A stretch of 64,000 nucleotides of DNA from Salinimonas profundi (GTDB lineage Bacteria > Pseudomonadota > Gammaproteobacteria > Enterobacterales > Alteromonadaceae): assembly GCF_014750655.1 (NCBI RefSeq), contig NZ_JABBXD010000001.1, forward strand, positions 800,372 through 864,371. Reading direction: 5' to 3'. The position numbers and the translations under genes were made by a program. Shown here piece after piece: positions 8,801 to 16,986 of this stretch (its first letter is position 1; each line of letters opens with the position of its first letter). The notes under the pieces are model-generated. The model saw nothing but the letters and a program-made list of their open reading frames with translations. It was not told the origin of the DNA and searched no databases.

Positions 8801-9748
8801 AACAATTTCCGTGTTGCGGTATTTCTGCCGGGACAAGGCATCCTGCGCATCTCTGATTTCCCGCTCACCGCTTAAAAATACCAGAATATCGCCGGGCGGC
8901 TCCGCCATCAATTCATCCACAGCGTGGATAATAGCGTCATTCTGATCGGCATCGTCGGCACTATCTTCCGGCGCATGATAACGAATTTCTACCGGATAGG
9001 TTCGGCCACTGACTTCAATAATGGGCGCGTCGTTAAAGTGTCGCGAAAATCGCTGTGGATCGATGGTTGCCGAGGTAATAATCAGTTTTAAGTCAGGGCG
9101 CTTTGGTAAAAGTTGACGGATATAGCCCAGCAGAAAATCGATGTTCAGGCTGCGCTCGTGGGCCTCATCAATGATGATGGTGTCATATTGATTTAAAAAG
9201 CGGTCCTGTTGCATTTCTGCCAACAGCATACCGTCTGTCATCAATTTTACGTAGCTGCTATCGCTGACATTATCAGAAAACCGGATTTTGAAACCGACCT
9301 TTTCACCGATCGGTGTGTCCATCTCTTCGGCTATACGATTCGCGACACTTCGGGCAGCTAGCCGCCGTGGCTGCGTGTGCGCAATCATACCGTCCACGCC
9401 CCGCCCCAGTTCCAGACAAATCTTGGGCAACTGCGTGGTTTTACCCGAACCGGTTTCACCGGCAACAATAACGACCTGATTGTTGGCAATCGCCGCTTTA
9501 ATATCGTCTTTTTTATCACTGACCGGCAAAGGAGGATAATGAATTGCGGGTAGATTTTCGGCCCGCAGCGCACGCTTTTCAACGGAGCGATTTATTGCCA
9601 GCGATAATTTCTCAATTGCATCGGTATTCGCTTTCTCGCGACTCAGCTGGTTAAGACGCCGTCGCAGCCGGAACCGATCGGCACCCATCACGTCATTGAG
9701 TGACGCACGCAAGCTGCTGATCGTCGAAGAAGTAGTTGCTGAATCCAA
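5861..9748 (-). CDS. hrpA: ATP-dependent RNA helicase HrpA
   Basis: A DEAH-box helicase of about 1295 residues, the usual HrpA length. Motif I is GETGSGKTTQ, Ia TQPRRLAA, II DEAH (IIIDEAHERSLNIDF), III SAT (ITSATIDPQRF) and VI QRAGRCGR. A helicase-associated domain, an OB-fold and the long DUF3418 C-terminal region typical of HrpA follow. E. coli HrpA helps rescue stalled, colliding ribosomes. The open frame reaches back to an ATG at 9847 with no Shine-Dalgarno. I chose a TTG at 9748 because AAAGGT (9755-9760) lies 6 nt before it and it places the Walker A motif about 98 residues in, as in E. coli. Confidence 0.95.
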   Translation of the reverse strand: MDSATTSSTISSLRASLNDVMGADRFRLRRRLNQLSREKANTDAIEKLSLAINRSVEKRALRAENLPAIHYPPLPVSDKKDDIKAAIANNQVVIVAGETGSGKTTQLPKICLELGRGVDGMIAHTQPRRLAARSVANRIAEEMDTPIGEKVGFKIRFSDNVSDSSYVKLMTDGMLLAEMQQDRFLNQYDTIIIDEAHERSLNIDFLLGYIRQLLPKRPDLKLIITSATIDPQRFSRHFNDAPIIEVSGRTYPVEIRYHAPEDSADDADQNDAIIHAVDELMAEPPGDILVFLSGEREIRDAQDALSRQKYRNTEIVPLYARLSAAEQNRIFQSHSGRRIVLATNVAETSLTVPGIKYVIDPGMARISRYSARSKVQRLPIEPISQASANQRAGRCGRVSDGICIRLYSEEDYLGRPEFTDPEILRTNLASVILQMLALGLGEISRFPFVQPPDNRNINDGFRLLEEIEAITRTKGKISLTQTGRQIARLPIDPRYARMVLEANKTNALREVMVIAAGLSIQDPRERPSDKRQQADEAHSEFTDKESDFISLLNTWNAFREQQNALTNNQLRKWCKSHFINYLRMREWQDIVSQLKKSLAELNFGLSNQDADYQAVHQAICAGLLSHLGMKDKDREYLGARNTRFMIFPGSGLSKRQPKWIMAAELVETSRLFARVNARIDPAWVEALASHLTQSSYAEPHWSKKRGAVIAYEKVTLFGLPIVAKRPVVYSQIDSALCQALFIREALVNGDTRLNYAFLRDNQALLAQADELEQKTRRRDLIVEEETLVAFYANRLPQDVNNEAAFKKWYKHNHQSVALTFTEDDVYREQPDAAKNGYPDVWKQGNITLPLSYHFEPNAEDDGVTVNIPLPVLNQVSETGFDWQVPGLRHDRVVALIKSLPKRLRKNFVPAPNFAQACLADISPHDKNGRPVALLDAVSAKLRKMTGVEVSPDEWNLAQVDTHLTMHFAVVSEKGEVIARGDDLEALKQQCQGKVQKTFEKAATPELERKGLQTWDFDNLPDTFVQKVGGFEVQAYPALVRQGTKADIVLVDDVDKARQLHREGVNVLLRAAIPSPVGHLEKTLPNKAKLGLYFNPFGQIKALVDDCIFAGIDALRATFESEQNTVIRSESVFNQCADWVRGEINNKVVEIAQQVETGLTLAHQCQKQMKGNIPLTMVGAMGDIRQHLASLVYPGFVTDIGAARLADWNRYIKALVRRLEKLPIDPTKDRQVQLTIEKVTAEYEKTCKKYPQGKLPEALQEGRWMIEELRVSLFAQQLGTAYPISAKRIQNFLADF

Positions 9749-9904
9749 TGAGATACCTTTGCGCTTTACCAGTAAGGCGCAAGATCCTAGGCAAATTGTG
9801 CAGTTATTTCCAGTATTAACGTACTGATAAACTGAAATTCGCGACATTCAGCAAGCGCTGAGTGACACGACGTTCAGTTACCCGTTGAAGGTTACGCAGG
9901 CAAA

Positions 9905-10324
9905 TTAACTGGCGACCTTATACCCGGAACGCAACTGTTTATCTATCGCCTTTAAAATGGCAGAGCGGTTAATACTGCCTACCAGCACACCATCATCATC
10001 CACGACAGGGTAAATCCGGGGTTTGTCCTTCAGCAGCAATTCTGCAAGTTCAATGACCGACATGTAAGGTTTTACACTTAGTGCAGGACTTTGCATGATA
10101 TCGCTGACGCGACAGACCTGCTCTCTGTAATAACAGGATTCAATCATTTGCCGGATACAATCCTGTTCGGACAAAAACCCGGTCAGTCGTCCTCGCTCAT
10201 CCACCACCGATCCGCCTGACTGCCCGCTTTGCAGTAAACATTCGACCGCTTCAGCCACCGGCATGTCTTTAGTCAGTTTAACCGGATGTTGGTTCATGTA
10301 ATCACATACCTGCAACGATTCCAT
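9905..10324 (-). CDS. Tandem CBS-domain protein
   Basis: A 139-residue soluble protein made of two CBS repeats (about residues 8-65 and 75-135), with the typical VVDERGRLTGFLSEQD and VVDDDGVLVGSINRSAIL segments. CBS pairs bind adenosine nucleotides and regulate partner proteins; the partner here is not identifiable. The start at ATG 10324 is fixed by AGGAGG four nt upstream. An in-frame codon 21 nt earlier would bury that site. It lies between hrpA and the isoaspartyl peptidase on the same strand but is separated by over 100 bp on each side. Confidence 0.85.
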   Translation of the reverse strand: MESLQVCDYMNQHPVKLTKDMPVAEAVECLLQSGQSGGSVVDERGRLTGFLSEQDCIRQMIESCYYREQVCRVSDIMQSPALSVKPYMSVIELAELLLKDKPRIYPVVDDDGVLVGSINRSAILKAIDKQLRSGYKVAS

Positions 10325-10467
10325 AGTGCCTCCTGGAGTAGTCACTTGCTGACTACTATTGGTTTTCAGGCTTAATTTTTATCGGCTATTGCGTGCGAAC
10401 AACAGCGTTACTTTAAGCCTAGTTGGGTGCAGCTAAATGAGCGAGTTTTTCAGCGCTTTTTTTCTCT

Positions 10468-11499
10468 TTATTCAGACACTACCGATGTGGTCTCCAACAT
10501 GTCCTTATAAATACCGATGTTAAGGGTGCCCTCTGCATCGATACTCGCTCTGTACATACCTGGTGTATTAAACGGCATTGCAATATGCCCCTGCCGGTCG
10601 ATAGCGATAACACCACCGGTGCCACCTGCTTCTTTTAAAACATCGTTGATAACGGTATCCGCGGCCCGCGTAACGCTTACGCCGTGATATCTGACCCGCG
10701 CACAAATGTCTGCAGCCACATTGTAGCGAATGAAAAACTCACCATGACCGGTGGCAGAGACCCCGCAACTATCATTATCCGCAAACGTGCCGGCACCGAT
10801 TACCGGTGAATCGCCAATCCGGCCATATCGTTTTGCGGTCATGCCGCCGGTGGACGTTCCCGCCACAATGTTGCCTTGGCTATCCATAACAACCACCCCG
10901 ACCGTGCCCATTTTTTCGGCACCCTTTTGCCCGCCGGATGTTTGTCCGGCTGCTTTCATGCGTGCTTTTGCTTTTTTCAACGCTTCAAGCCGGTGCGCGG
11001 TATCAAAATAGCTGTTGTCGACCATCTCCAGACCTTGCTCCTTTGCAAATGTCTCGGCACCCTGGCCTGACAACATTACGTGTGCAGACTGGTTCATGAC
11101 AGCCTGTGCAGCAGCAATCGGACTTTTGATGGTTTTCACACCAGCCACAGCGCCCGCCTTTCTGGTCGCTCCATGCATGATTGACGCATCCAGCTCATGC
11201 TCTTCATCAAAGGTATAGACTGCGCCTACGCCTGCGTTAAACAATGGCGAGGCTTCAAGAATCTGGATTGTGGAAACAACAACGTCCTCACCTGACTTGC
11301 CGGCTTTCAGCGCTGCATGGCCTGAAGTGATTGCCTCTTTAAGTTTTGCTACATACCGTGCTTCTTTTTCAGCAGTCATTTCTTTTTTCAGGATGGTCCC
11401 TGCCCCTCCGTGCACCACAATGGCAACGTCAGCAAATACAGACGCGGTAAAGGTGCAAAGTGCCAGAGTGAGTCCCAGCCGGCCTAACGGTTTTAGCAT
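10468..11499 (-). CDS. Periplasmic isoaspartyl peptidase / L-asparaginase (Ntn hydrolase)
   Basis: A plant-type asparaginase (family T2). It autocleaves before a threonine, which then acts as nucleophile on beta-aspartyl peptides. The cleavage site is visible: GT-VGVVVMD, with nucleophile T199 in the 343-residue protein, preceded by HGGAG near the N-terminus and followed by GTSTGGMTAKRYGRIGDSP. A signal peptide (LGLTLALCTFTASVFA) directs export. The start at ATG 11499 has AGGAG seven nt upstream. The longer open frame to 11625 lacks both a ribosome site and family similarity. It diverges from sbcB; the 223-bp gap between them holds their promoters and no gene. Confidence 0.92.
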   Translation of the reverse strand: MLKPLGRLGLTLALCTFTASVFADVAIVVHGGAGTILKKEMTAEKEARYVAKLKEAITSGHAALKAGKSGEDVVVSTIQILEASPLFNAGVGAVYTFDEEHELDASIMHGATRKAGAVAGVKTIKSPIAAAQAVMNQSAHVMLSGQGAETFAKEQGLEMVDNSYFDTAHRLEALKKAKARMKAAGQTSGGQKGAEKMGTVGVVVMDSQGNIVAGTSTGGMTAKRYGRIGDSPVIGAGTFADNDSCGVSATGHGEFFIRYNVAADICARVRYHGVSVTRAADTVINDVLKEAGGTGGVIAIDRQGHIAMPFNTPGMYRASIDAEGTLNIGIYKDMLETTSVVSE

Positions 11500-11722
11500 G
11501 TTTTTCTCCTGTACTACTGTTTTATTACTTATAAGATGTCTTTTTTGTTTATTATTTGACCACGATTGCGCAACCCAACAAACGCTGGTTACCGTTAACG
11601 TCTGTGCAAGCGATAACTGTGCCATGTTAACTCTCTTACACTATTCATCGCCTTACAGGTTGAGGACGCAACATAACGCAGTGTACACTGCCGCCATCAT
11701 TTTTTAGCTGCTAACCGACGCT

Positions 11723-13153
11723 ATGACCACAGACGCCACCTTCTTATGGCATGACTACGAAACTTTTGGCACCAGCGCAAAAAAAGATCTGCCTTGCCAG
11801 TTTGCCGCCATCAGAACCGATATGGACCTGAATATCCTCGGTAAGCCTATCAATATTATGAGCCAGATTGCCAATGATTATCTGCCTCAGCCTGGTGCGT
11901 GCCTGGTCACCGGCATCACTCCCCAGCAAACACTACGCGATGGCATGCCCGAAGCCCAGTTTGCATTGCGCATAGCTGATTATATGAGCCAGCCAAATAC
12001 CTGTGTGGCCGGCTACAACAGCATCCGGTTTGATGATGAGGTATCAAGACACCTTTTTTATCGCAACTTTATCGATCCTTATGCCAGAGAATGGCGAAAC
12101 GGCAACAGTCGCTGGGACATTATAGATCTGGCGCGCGCGTGCTATGCCCTGCGTCCCGAGGGCATTAACTGGCCTGTGCGTGATGACGGTACGCCAAGCT
12201 TCAGACTTGAAGCTTTGACTGCCGAGAACGGACTGGAACACGGCCATGCCCATGATGCGTTGAGCGATGTGTACGCAACGATTGCACTGGCAAAACTTAT
12301 TAAAGACAAACAGCCCAGACTGTTTGAGTATGCATTGTCTTTACGTAACAAACATCATGTACTGGCTCAGCTGGATTTGTCTAAACCTTCCGTTGTGCTG
12401 CACGTTTCTTCTCGCTTACCCGCCCGACAGGGCTGCGCGTCCTGGGTCATGCCGGTCGCCATGCATCCGACCAATGCCAATGCTGTTATTGCTATCGATT
12501 TGGCCAAAAATGCGGATGCAATCATCAATGCCAGCCCCCAGGAGATTGAACAGCGCCTGTACGCCCGTCATGATGAGATTGCGCCTGACCTCAGACCGGG
12601 TCTTAAGCTTATTCACATTAATCGGTCCCCCTTTGTCACTACGGCTAAAGCCATGACGCAGGAAAATGCCGAGCGACTGGGATTAGATCGTGAGGCTTGT
12701 CTTGAGAATTTCAAAAGGCTGGCAGCGGTCAGCGATTTAGCTCAAAAGCTTTCGCAGGTGTATAGCGCGCAGCCTGAGTCGGAGCAGGAAGATGTAGATC
12801 ATGCGCTGTACAGCGGCGGCTTTTTAAATGATGAGGAGCGCCGCTGGTGTAACGAGGTAATAAGCCGTGACCCGGAACAGTTATCAGCGATGTCAGAACA
12901 AACGCAGAACAACAAGCTTAAGACTATGCTGTTTCGTTACCGGGCACGAAATTACCCGCATACATTGACTGAAAGTGAACTACAGCGCTGGCAGCATCAC
13001 CGCTCTGCACGCTTAACTGAAGCGGGCAGTGGCGCGTCCATTACATTGGAACCTTACCTGATGGAACTTGAGCAACTGGCAGGTCAGCACAAAGATGATG
13101 CGAATAAGCAGGCAATCTTACGTGCATTATTTCAGTATGCTGAAAACCTTTGA
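11723..13153 (+). CDS. sbcB: Exodeoxyribonuclease I
   Basis: A single-strand 3'-5' exonuclease acting in recombination and mismatch repair. The DEDDh core is visible: FLWHDYETFG (D11, E13), GYNSIRFDDEV, and HDALSDVYATIALA. It is followed by the SH3-like and C-terminal helical domains typical of ExoI. The length of 476 residues is essentially that of E. coli ExoI (475). It stands alone, divergent from the isoaspartyl peptidase, with the DUF342 gene 48 bp downstream. Confidence 0.96.
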   Translation: MTTDATFLWHDYETFGTSAKKDLPCQFAAIRTDMDLNILGKPINIMSQIANDYLPQPGACLVTGITPQQTLRDGMPEAQFALRIADYMSQPNTCVAGYNSIRFDDEVSRHLFYRNFIDPYAREWRNGNSRWDIIDLARACYALRPEGINWPVRDDGTPSFRLEALTAENGLEHGHAHDALSDVYATIALAKLIKDKQPRLFEYALSLRNKHHVLAQLDLSKPSVVLHVSSRLPARQGCASWVMPVAMHPTNANAVIAIDLAKNADAIINASPQEIEQRLYARHDEIAPDLRPGLKLIHINRSPFVTTAKAMTQENAERLGLDREACLENFKRLAAVSDLAQKLSQVYSAQPESEQEDVDHALYSGGFLNDEERRWCNEVISRDPEQLSAMSEQTQNNKLKTMLFRYRARNYPHTLTESELQRWQHHRSARLTEAGSGASITLEPYLMELEQLAGQHKDDANKQAILRALFQYAENL

Positions 13154-13157
13154 CCTG

Positions 13158-13187
13158 TTACTGATATCCGCTATAGAGTATCAGTAA
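13158..13187. other. 9-bp inverted repeat after sbcB
   Basis: TTACTGATA (13158-13166) and TATCAGTAA (13179-13187) are perfect inverted repeats around a 12-nt centre. They sit in the 48-bp gap between sbcB and the DUF342 gene. On the plus strand the stem is followed by A-rich rather than U-rich sequence, so it is not a standard terminator. An operator or RNA-processing hairpin is equally possible. Confidence 0.4.
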
Positions 13188-13201
13188 AGAAAAAGCGGAA
13201 T

Positions 13202-14908
13202 GTGCCGTTAACCTGGTTGAATATGGAAAATGAAGGTAGGCTGGAAGTAGTAATGAAAGGTGTCTCCGTTACTCTGGACAATTCAAAAAATTATGTCGAT
13301 ATCACCTTGGATCCAGCCTCTTTTGAGCGGGAAATCGACAGTAAAAGTTTATGGAATGAGCTTCATGAAGGCCAGTTTAAAAGCCTTTATATCTCTCAAA
13401 GCGCGCTGAAAAATGCCTGTGATAAGGCGAATCATTATTTTAAAACAAATGATAAAACACCTGTACAGGAGCGTATCGGCGAGCGCCGTAATACCGAGGT
13501 GGAGTTCAAAATCAGCAGCGACGGCCTGACGGCTACCATGGTGCTTACCGCCCCTTATGGCGGACGCTTACCCACCACCGATATCCTTTGTAATATGGCA
13601 GCCAGCGCAGGCATTGTCAGGGGACTGAGTCGTAAGCGCATTGAATCGCTGCTGGTGTCGTTGAATAAATCGGCCCCGGGGGCTGTTATTGAAGATGAAG
13701 TCGCCAGAGGCCTGCCCGCTAAAGATGGCAAAAACAGCCGCTTTATTCCGTTAGTCCCCAACGCCCTTGAACGGGTGTTACGTCCCCAGACAGATGACAA
13801 CGATCGTGTCGATATGCGAAATCTGGGCGAAGTGATTTGTGTAAAAATCCACACGCCGGTGTTGCGCCGCGAGCCTCCTACCCCTGGCCGCGATGGGTAT
13901 GATGTTAAAGGCAACACGTTACCGGCTGTTAAAGGTAAACTTCTGGATTTCAAAATGGGTAGCGGTACCGTTGTCAGTGACAGCGACCCCGATCAACTTA
14001 ATGCTGCAATATCTGGTATGCCCAAATACCGCGACCAGGTCATGAATATTGACGACACCTTCATTTGCAACGGCGTGAATGTAGGTTCAGGTCATGTCAA
14101 TTATGAAGGTGCCGTACTGGTCAACGGCGATGTCACCGAAAAAATGCAGATTAAGGCTGCCGGCGATGTGACGATTAATGGATTTGTTGAGTCAGCGCGT
14201 ATTGAGGCTGGCGGCGACATCATTATCACAGAAGGTGCCATGGGCAAAATGAGTGATGATGATAGTGGATTTTCCTGTCAGCTGATTGCTGCAGGCAGTA
14301 TCCACGTGCAACATGGTCAGGGCATCGATATCCAGTGCACCGGCGATATTACCGTTGGGCGTCAGCTTGCCTATAGTCGCTTGCAATGCGGCGGATCAGT
14401 GACCGTAGGTCAGCTGGTTAATCCGCAGGGTAACCTGTTTGCCTGTGAGATTGTCAGCCAGGGAAAAGTCACTGCAGGCACGATTGGCGCGGTTTCCGGC
14501 TCAACGCTTAAAATCGATTTCAGTCCAGGTTTCAGTAAACTGCTGGAACGTAAGGATACACTGGATGAATTGCTCAGACAGTTACGTGAAAATAACTCCC
14601 GGCATAAAGAAAAACTCGACCTTATTAAAACACGTCTGTTACCGGCTGAGATAAAGATAAAAGTCGATGACGCTGTAGAGATGCTGAAAAATGAGATCTC
14701 TATGCTTAACTGGCTGGAACTTAAAGCACTGGAGATGCGCCAGCAAAAAGATGACTACCAGGCAGCAATTGGCGTTGTTGCGAACAAGCGGCTTTATAAC
14801 GGGGTGACTCTGAAACTGAATAACCGTAACTGGCGCTCAGAACGCGAATACGACAGGTGTAAAGTCACTTACGAAAATCATCAGTGGCATTACCATCCGC
14901 AGATTTAG
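13202..14908 (+). CDS. FapA / DUF342 family polymer-forming protein
   Basis: A DUF342 (FapA) protein. The N-terminal half (to about residue 240) is a mixed domain with HTPVLRREPPTPGRDGYDVKG. The middle (about 290-430) is a right-handed beta-helix of short repeats such as VLVNGDVTEKMQIKAAGDVTINGFVE broken over glycines, and the C-terminus is coiled-coil (about 440-520). Family members form polymers at the cell envelope, and some influence FtsH-type proteolysis; the role here is unknown. The frame opens at GTG 13202, but ATG 13253 with GGAAG five nt upstream is a good alternative start. Its 3' end overlaps the convergent fatty-acid hydroxylase gene by 44 bp. Confidence 0.85.
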   Translation: MPLTWLNMENEGRLEVVMKGVSVTLDNSKNYVDITLDPASFEREIDSKSLWNELHEGQFKSLYISQSALKNACDKANHYFKTNDKTPVQERIGERRNTEVEFKISSDGLTATMVLTAPYGGRLPTTDILCNMAASAGIVRGLSRKRIESLLVSLNKSAPGAVIEDEVARGLPAKDGKNSRFIPLVPNALERVLRPQTDDNDRVDMRNLGEVICVKIHTPVLRREPPTPGRDGYDVKGNTLPAVKGKLLDFKMGSGTVVSDSDPDQLNAAISGMPKYRDQVMNIDDTFICNGVNVGSGHVNYEGAVLVNGDVTEKMQIKAAGDVTINGFVESARIEAGGDIIITEGAMGKMSDDDSGFSCQLIAAGSIHVQHGQGIDIQCTGDITVGRQLAYSRLQCGGSVTVGQLVNPQGNLFACEIVSQGKVTAGTIGAVSGSTLKIDFSPGFSKLLERKDTLDELLRQLRENNSRHKEKLDLIKTRLLPAEIKIKVDDAVEMLKNEISMLNWLELKALEMRQQKDDYQAAIGVVANKRLYNGVTLKLNNRNWRSEREYDRCKVTYENHQWHYHPQI

Positions 14909-15710
14909 TATCGTCGTTAACCTGATTGTCCAGTGGCATCGTGAGTAAGCGCCACACTGTGTTATTCTGTCTGGTGGGCGGATAGGCTTGCTGTCCGACC
15001 CGCAATGTTTCATCTGGTTGTAATGCCCTGCTTTTGAAACTTCTAAAAAGCCTGTCCCACAATGATACGCTGAAGCCAAAGTTAGTATCCGTTTCATTCT
15101 GATACTGACTGTGGTGAATACGGTGTAAGCGCTGCGTTATTATAAGACGACCCAACGCATCATCAATGCGTTGCGGCAGACGAATATTGGTATGGTTAAA
15201 TATTGAAAACCCGTTCAGTGCAATTTCAAAAATAACTACGCTTATAGCAGGTGCACCGGCAACGATAATGGCAGCGGCCTTGACCACCAGGCTGATTGCA
15301 ATTTCTACCGGATGAAAGCGCAGCCCCGTAGTGACATCAATATGGCTGTCTGCGTGATGCATCTTATGTATTCGCCATAACCATGGTATGCGATGAAAAA
15401 GGCGATGTTGCCAGTAGATAACAAGATCAAGCCACAGCAGGCTCAAAGTGATCGCCAGCCAGACTGGCCAGCTCAAATGGTGTAGCAACCCCCACCCGTT
15501 CTCTTCAGCCATCAGCGCCACCCCAACCAGGGTAGCCGGCAACAGCACACGCCCGGTTAGCGTGCCCAGCACAACCATTGACAGGTTTGTTCGCCATCTC
15601 AACCAGCGCGACAACGGTGCCTGTCGTGCTGGCCAGATAATTTCTGCGCAGGCCATGACGGCGAAAATACTAAGAAAGCCCGCCAGTCTGAACCAACCTG
15701 AACTATCCAT
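14865..15710 (-). CDS. Fatty-acid hydroxylase / sterol desaturase superfamily membrane enzyme
   Basis: A di-iron integral-membrane hydroxylase. The histidine clusters are HRLFHRIPWLWRIHKMHH near the middle and LHRIHHSQ later, around four to five membrane spans. Family members hydroxylate or desaturate lipid chains or sterols; bacterial substrates are mostly unknown. I chose ATG 15710, which overlaps the stop of the upstream ynjF-like gene by 8 bp (ATGGATAG) and implies translational coupling. An in-frame TTG three codons earlier is less likely. It is the last gene of the ynj-type operon, so its substrate may be a lipid made or handled by that system (inference). Confidence 0.87.
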   Translation of the reverse strand: MDSSGWFRLAGFLSIFAVMACAEIIWPARQAPLSRWLRWRTNLSMVVLGTLTGRVLLPATLVGVALMAEENGWGLLHHLSWPVWLAITLSLLWLDLVIYWQHRLFHRIPWLWRIHKMHHADSHIDVTTGLRFHPVEIAISLVVKAAAIIVAGAPAISVVIFEIALNGFSIFNHTNIRLPQRIDDALGRLIITQRLHRIHHSQYQNETDTNFGFSVSLWDRLFRSFKSRALQPDETLRVGQQAYPPTRQNNTVWRLLTMPLDNQVNDDTKSADGNATDDFRK

Positions 15711-16329
15711 CACCCGCAACCTGTTTCAGTGTTTTATAGCCGCCCGCCACACGGGTAATAACGGTGATAAAGCAGGCAGTTGCAAAAATATATGCCAGCA
15801 AAGAAAAACTCTGCGGCCAGAGACACACAGCAATAAAAAACACGATGGTTTCTGTACCCTCTGTCAGCCCCTGCATGTAATAAAAGCTTTTGTGGGCAAA
15901 CTGAGGCCGCTCAATCTTGTATGTCTCAGCGGCCACTGCAAACGCGAGAAAGCTGCTGCCGGTACCGATGAATGCGCACAACAGAACTAGTGCCGGTGCG
16001 CCCCACTGCAGAGGATCTGCCAGACCGAAACCAAGCGGAATCGCTGCGTAAAACAAAAAATCCAGACAAATATCAAGGTATCCGCCGGCCGCAGAGTCAC
16101 TGCCCGTATGCCTGGCAAGTTCGCCATCTATCCCGTCACAGAGGCGGTTAGTTGCAATGCAAACAAGCGCTACACCAAAATAGCCGGTTATGATCGCCGG
16201 TACCGCTAAAATACCAATAAGAAAACCTGCTACAGTTACCTGGTCTGCATTAATTCCAACGCGGTGTAAGCGCGATACCACCGGTCGTAACAACGGTTTT
16301 ATCCACGGGGTCAGTCGAGCGTCTAACAT
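15703..16329 (-). CDS. CDP-alcohol phosphatidyltransferase (YnjF-like)
   Basis: An integral-membrane phospholipid-synthesis enzyme that moves a phosphatidyl (or related) group from a CDP-linked donor to an alcohol. The full family signature is present, D-G-x2-D-G-x2-A-R-x8-G-x3-D-x3-D, read as CDGIDGELAR then GGYLDICLD. About five hydrophobic spans follow. Its placement directly after an YnjBCD importer matches E. coli YnjF. The ATG overlaps the ynjD stop by 7 bp. The acceptor alcohol cannot be told from sequence. Confidence 0.88.
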   Translation of the reverse strand: MLDARLTPWIKPLLRPVVSRLHRVGINADQVTVAGFLIGILAVPAIITGYFGVALVCIATNRLCDGIDGELARHTGSDSAAGGYLDICLDFLFYAAIPLGFGLADPLQWGAPALVLLCAFIGTGSSFLAFAVAAETYKIERPQFAHKSFYYMQGLTEGTETIVFFIAVCLWPQSFSLLAYIFATACFITVITRVAGGYKTLKQVAGDG

Positions 16330-16985
16330 AATTTGTCGGTGTCCTGTTCAGGCTGAGTAATGGTAATGACAGGCCCTTGCGCGTCAAGCGCGTCATCTTC
16401 ATCATGGGTTACCATTATACAAGGCAATCCTTGCTGCCTGATATTGTCGAACACCCAGCAGCGTGTTTGATGACGTGTTTGCATATCCAGTTTACTGAAG
16501 GGCTCATCCAGTAACACCGCCCGTGGCGCGGAAGCAAGCGTGCGCAGCAGTGCCACCCGGGCTTGCTGACCGCCAGAAAGCGCTTGAACCGCTCTTTGAC
16601 CGTACCCCTGAAGGCCTACGTCGGCCAGCAACGTATCAGCGCGTTGTTGTTTTGATAATTCATTTTGCGGCATACCAAACATAATATTTTGCGCCACATT
16701 CATATGCTCGAACAAAAGCGGATCCTGAAAAAGAATACCTAACCGACGCTTGTGTGCAGGCAGCGCGGTCAGTTCAGCACCGTCATAACAGACCGAACCA
16801 TTTTGTGTAAATGTGGCTGGCAGCACACCCGCTATCGCAGCCAGAAGTAACGACTTACCGATACCAGAGGGGCCCATGATTGTAGTAATACTGCCTGGCT
16901 TCACCTCAGTATCTACGCTAATCAATGTGCGACTGTCCTTGCTGACAGACAGAGAATGTAGTGTGAGCGTATTTTTCTTTATCAT
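16323..16985 (-). CDS. ynjD: YnjD-type ABC transporter ATP-binding protein
   Basis: A 220-residue ABC ATPase: Walker A GPSGIGKSLLLAA, Q-loop LFQDPLLFEH, signature LSGGQQARVALLR, Walker B AVLLDEPFSKLD and H-switch VTHDEDDA. The start at ATG 16985 lies one nt after the ynjC stop, so the two are coupled; the longer open frame would run into ynjC. It powers the YnjB/YnjC importer. The related ThiQ/FbpC group serves thiamine or iron, but the substrate here is unknown. Confidence 0.92.
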   Translation of the reverse strand: MIKKNTLTLHSLSVSKDSRTLISVDTEVKPGSITTIMGPSGIGKSLLLAAIAGVLPATFTQNGSVCYDGAELTALPAHKRRLGILFQDPLLFEHMNVAQNIMFGMPQNELSKQQRADTLLADVGLQGYGQRAVQALSGGQQARVALLRTLASAPRAVLLDEPFSKLDMQTRHQTRCWVFDNIRQQGLPCIMVTHDEDDALDAQGPVITITQPEQDTDKLC

Positions 16986-16986
16986 A

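Noticed and set aside
15448..15990. Open frame of 180 residues on the plus strand
   Set aside because: Shadow of the fatty-acid hydroxylase and CDP-alcohol phosphatidyltransferase genes, whose catalytic motifs are clear in the other strand.
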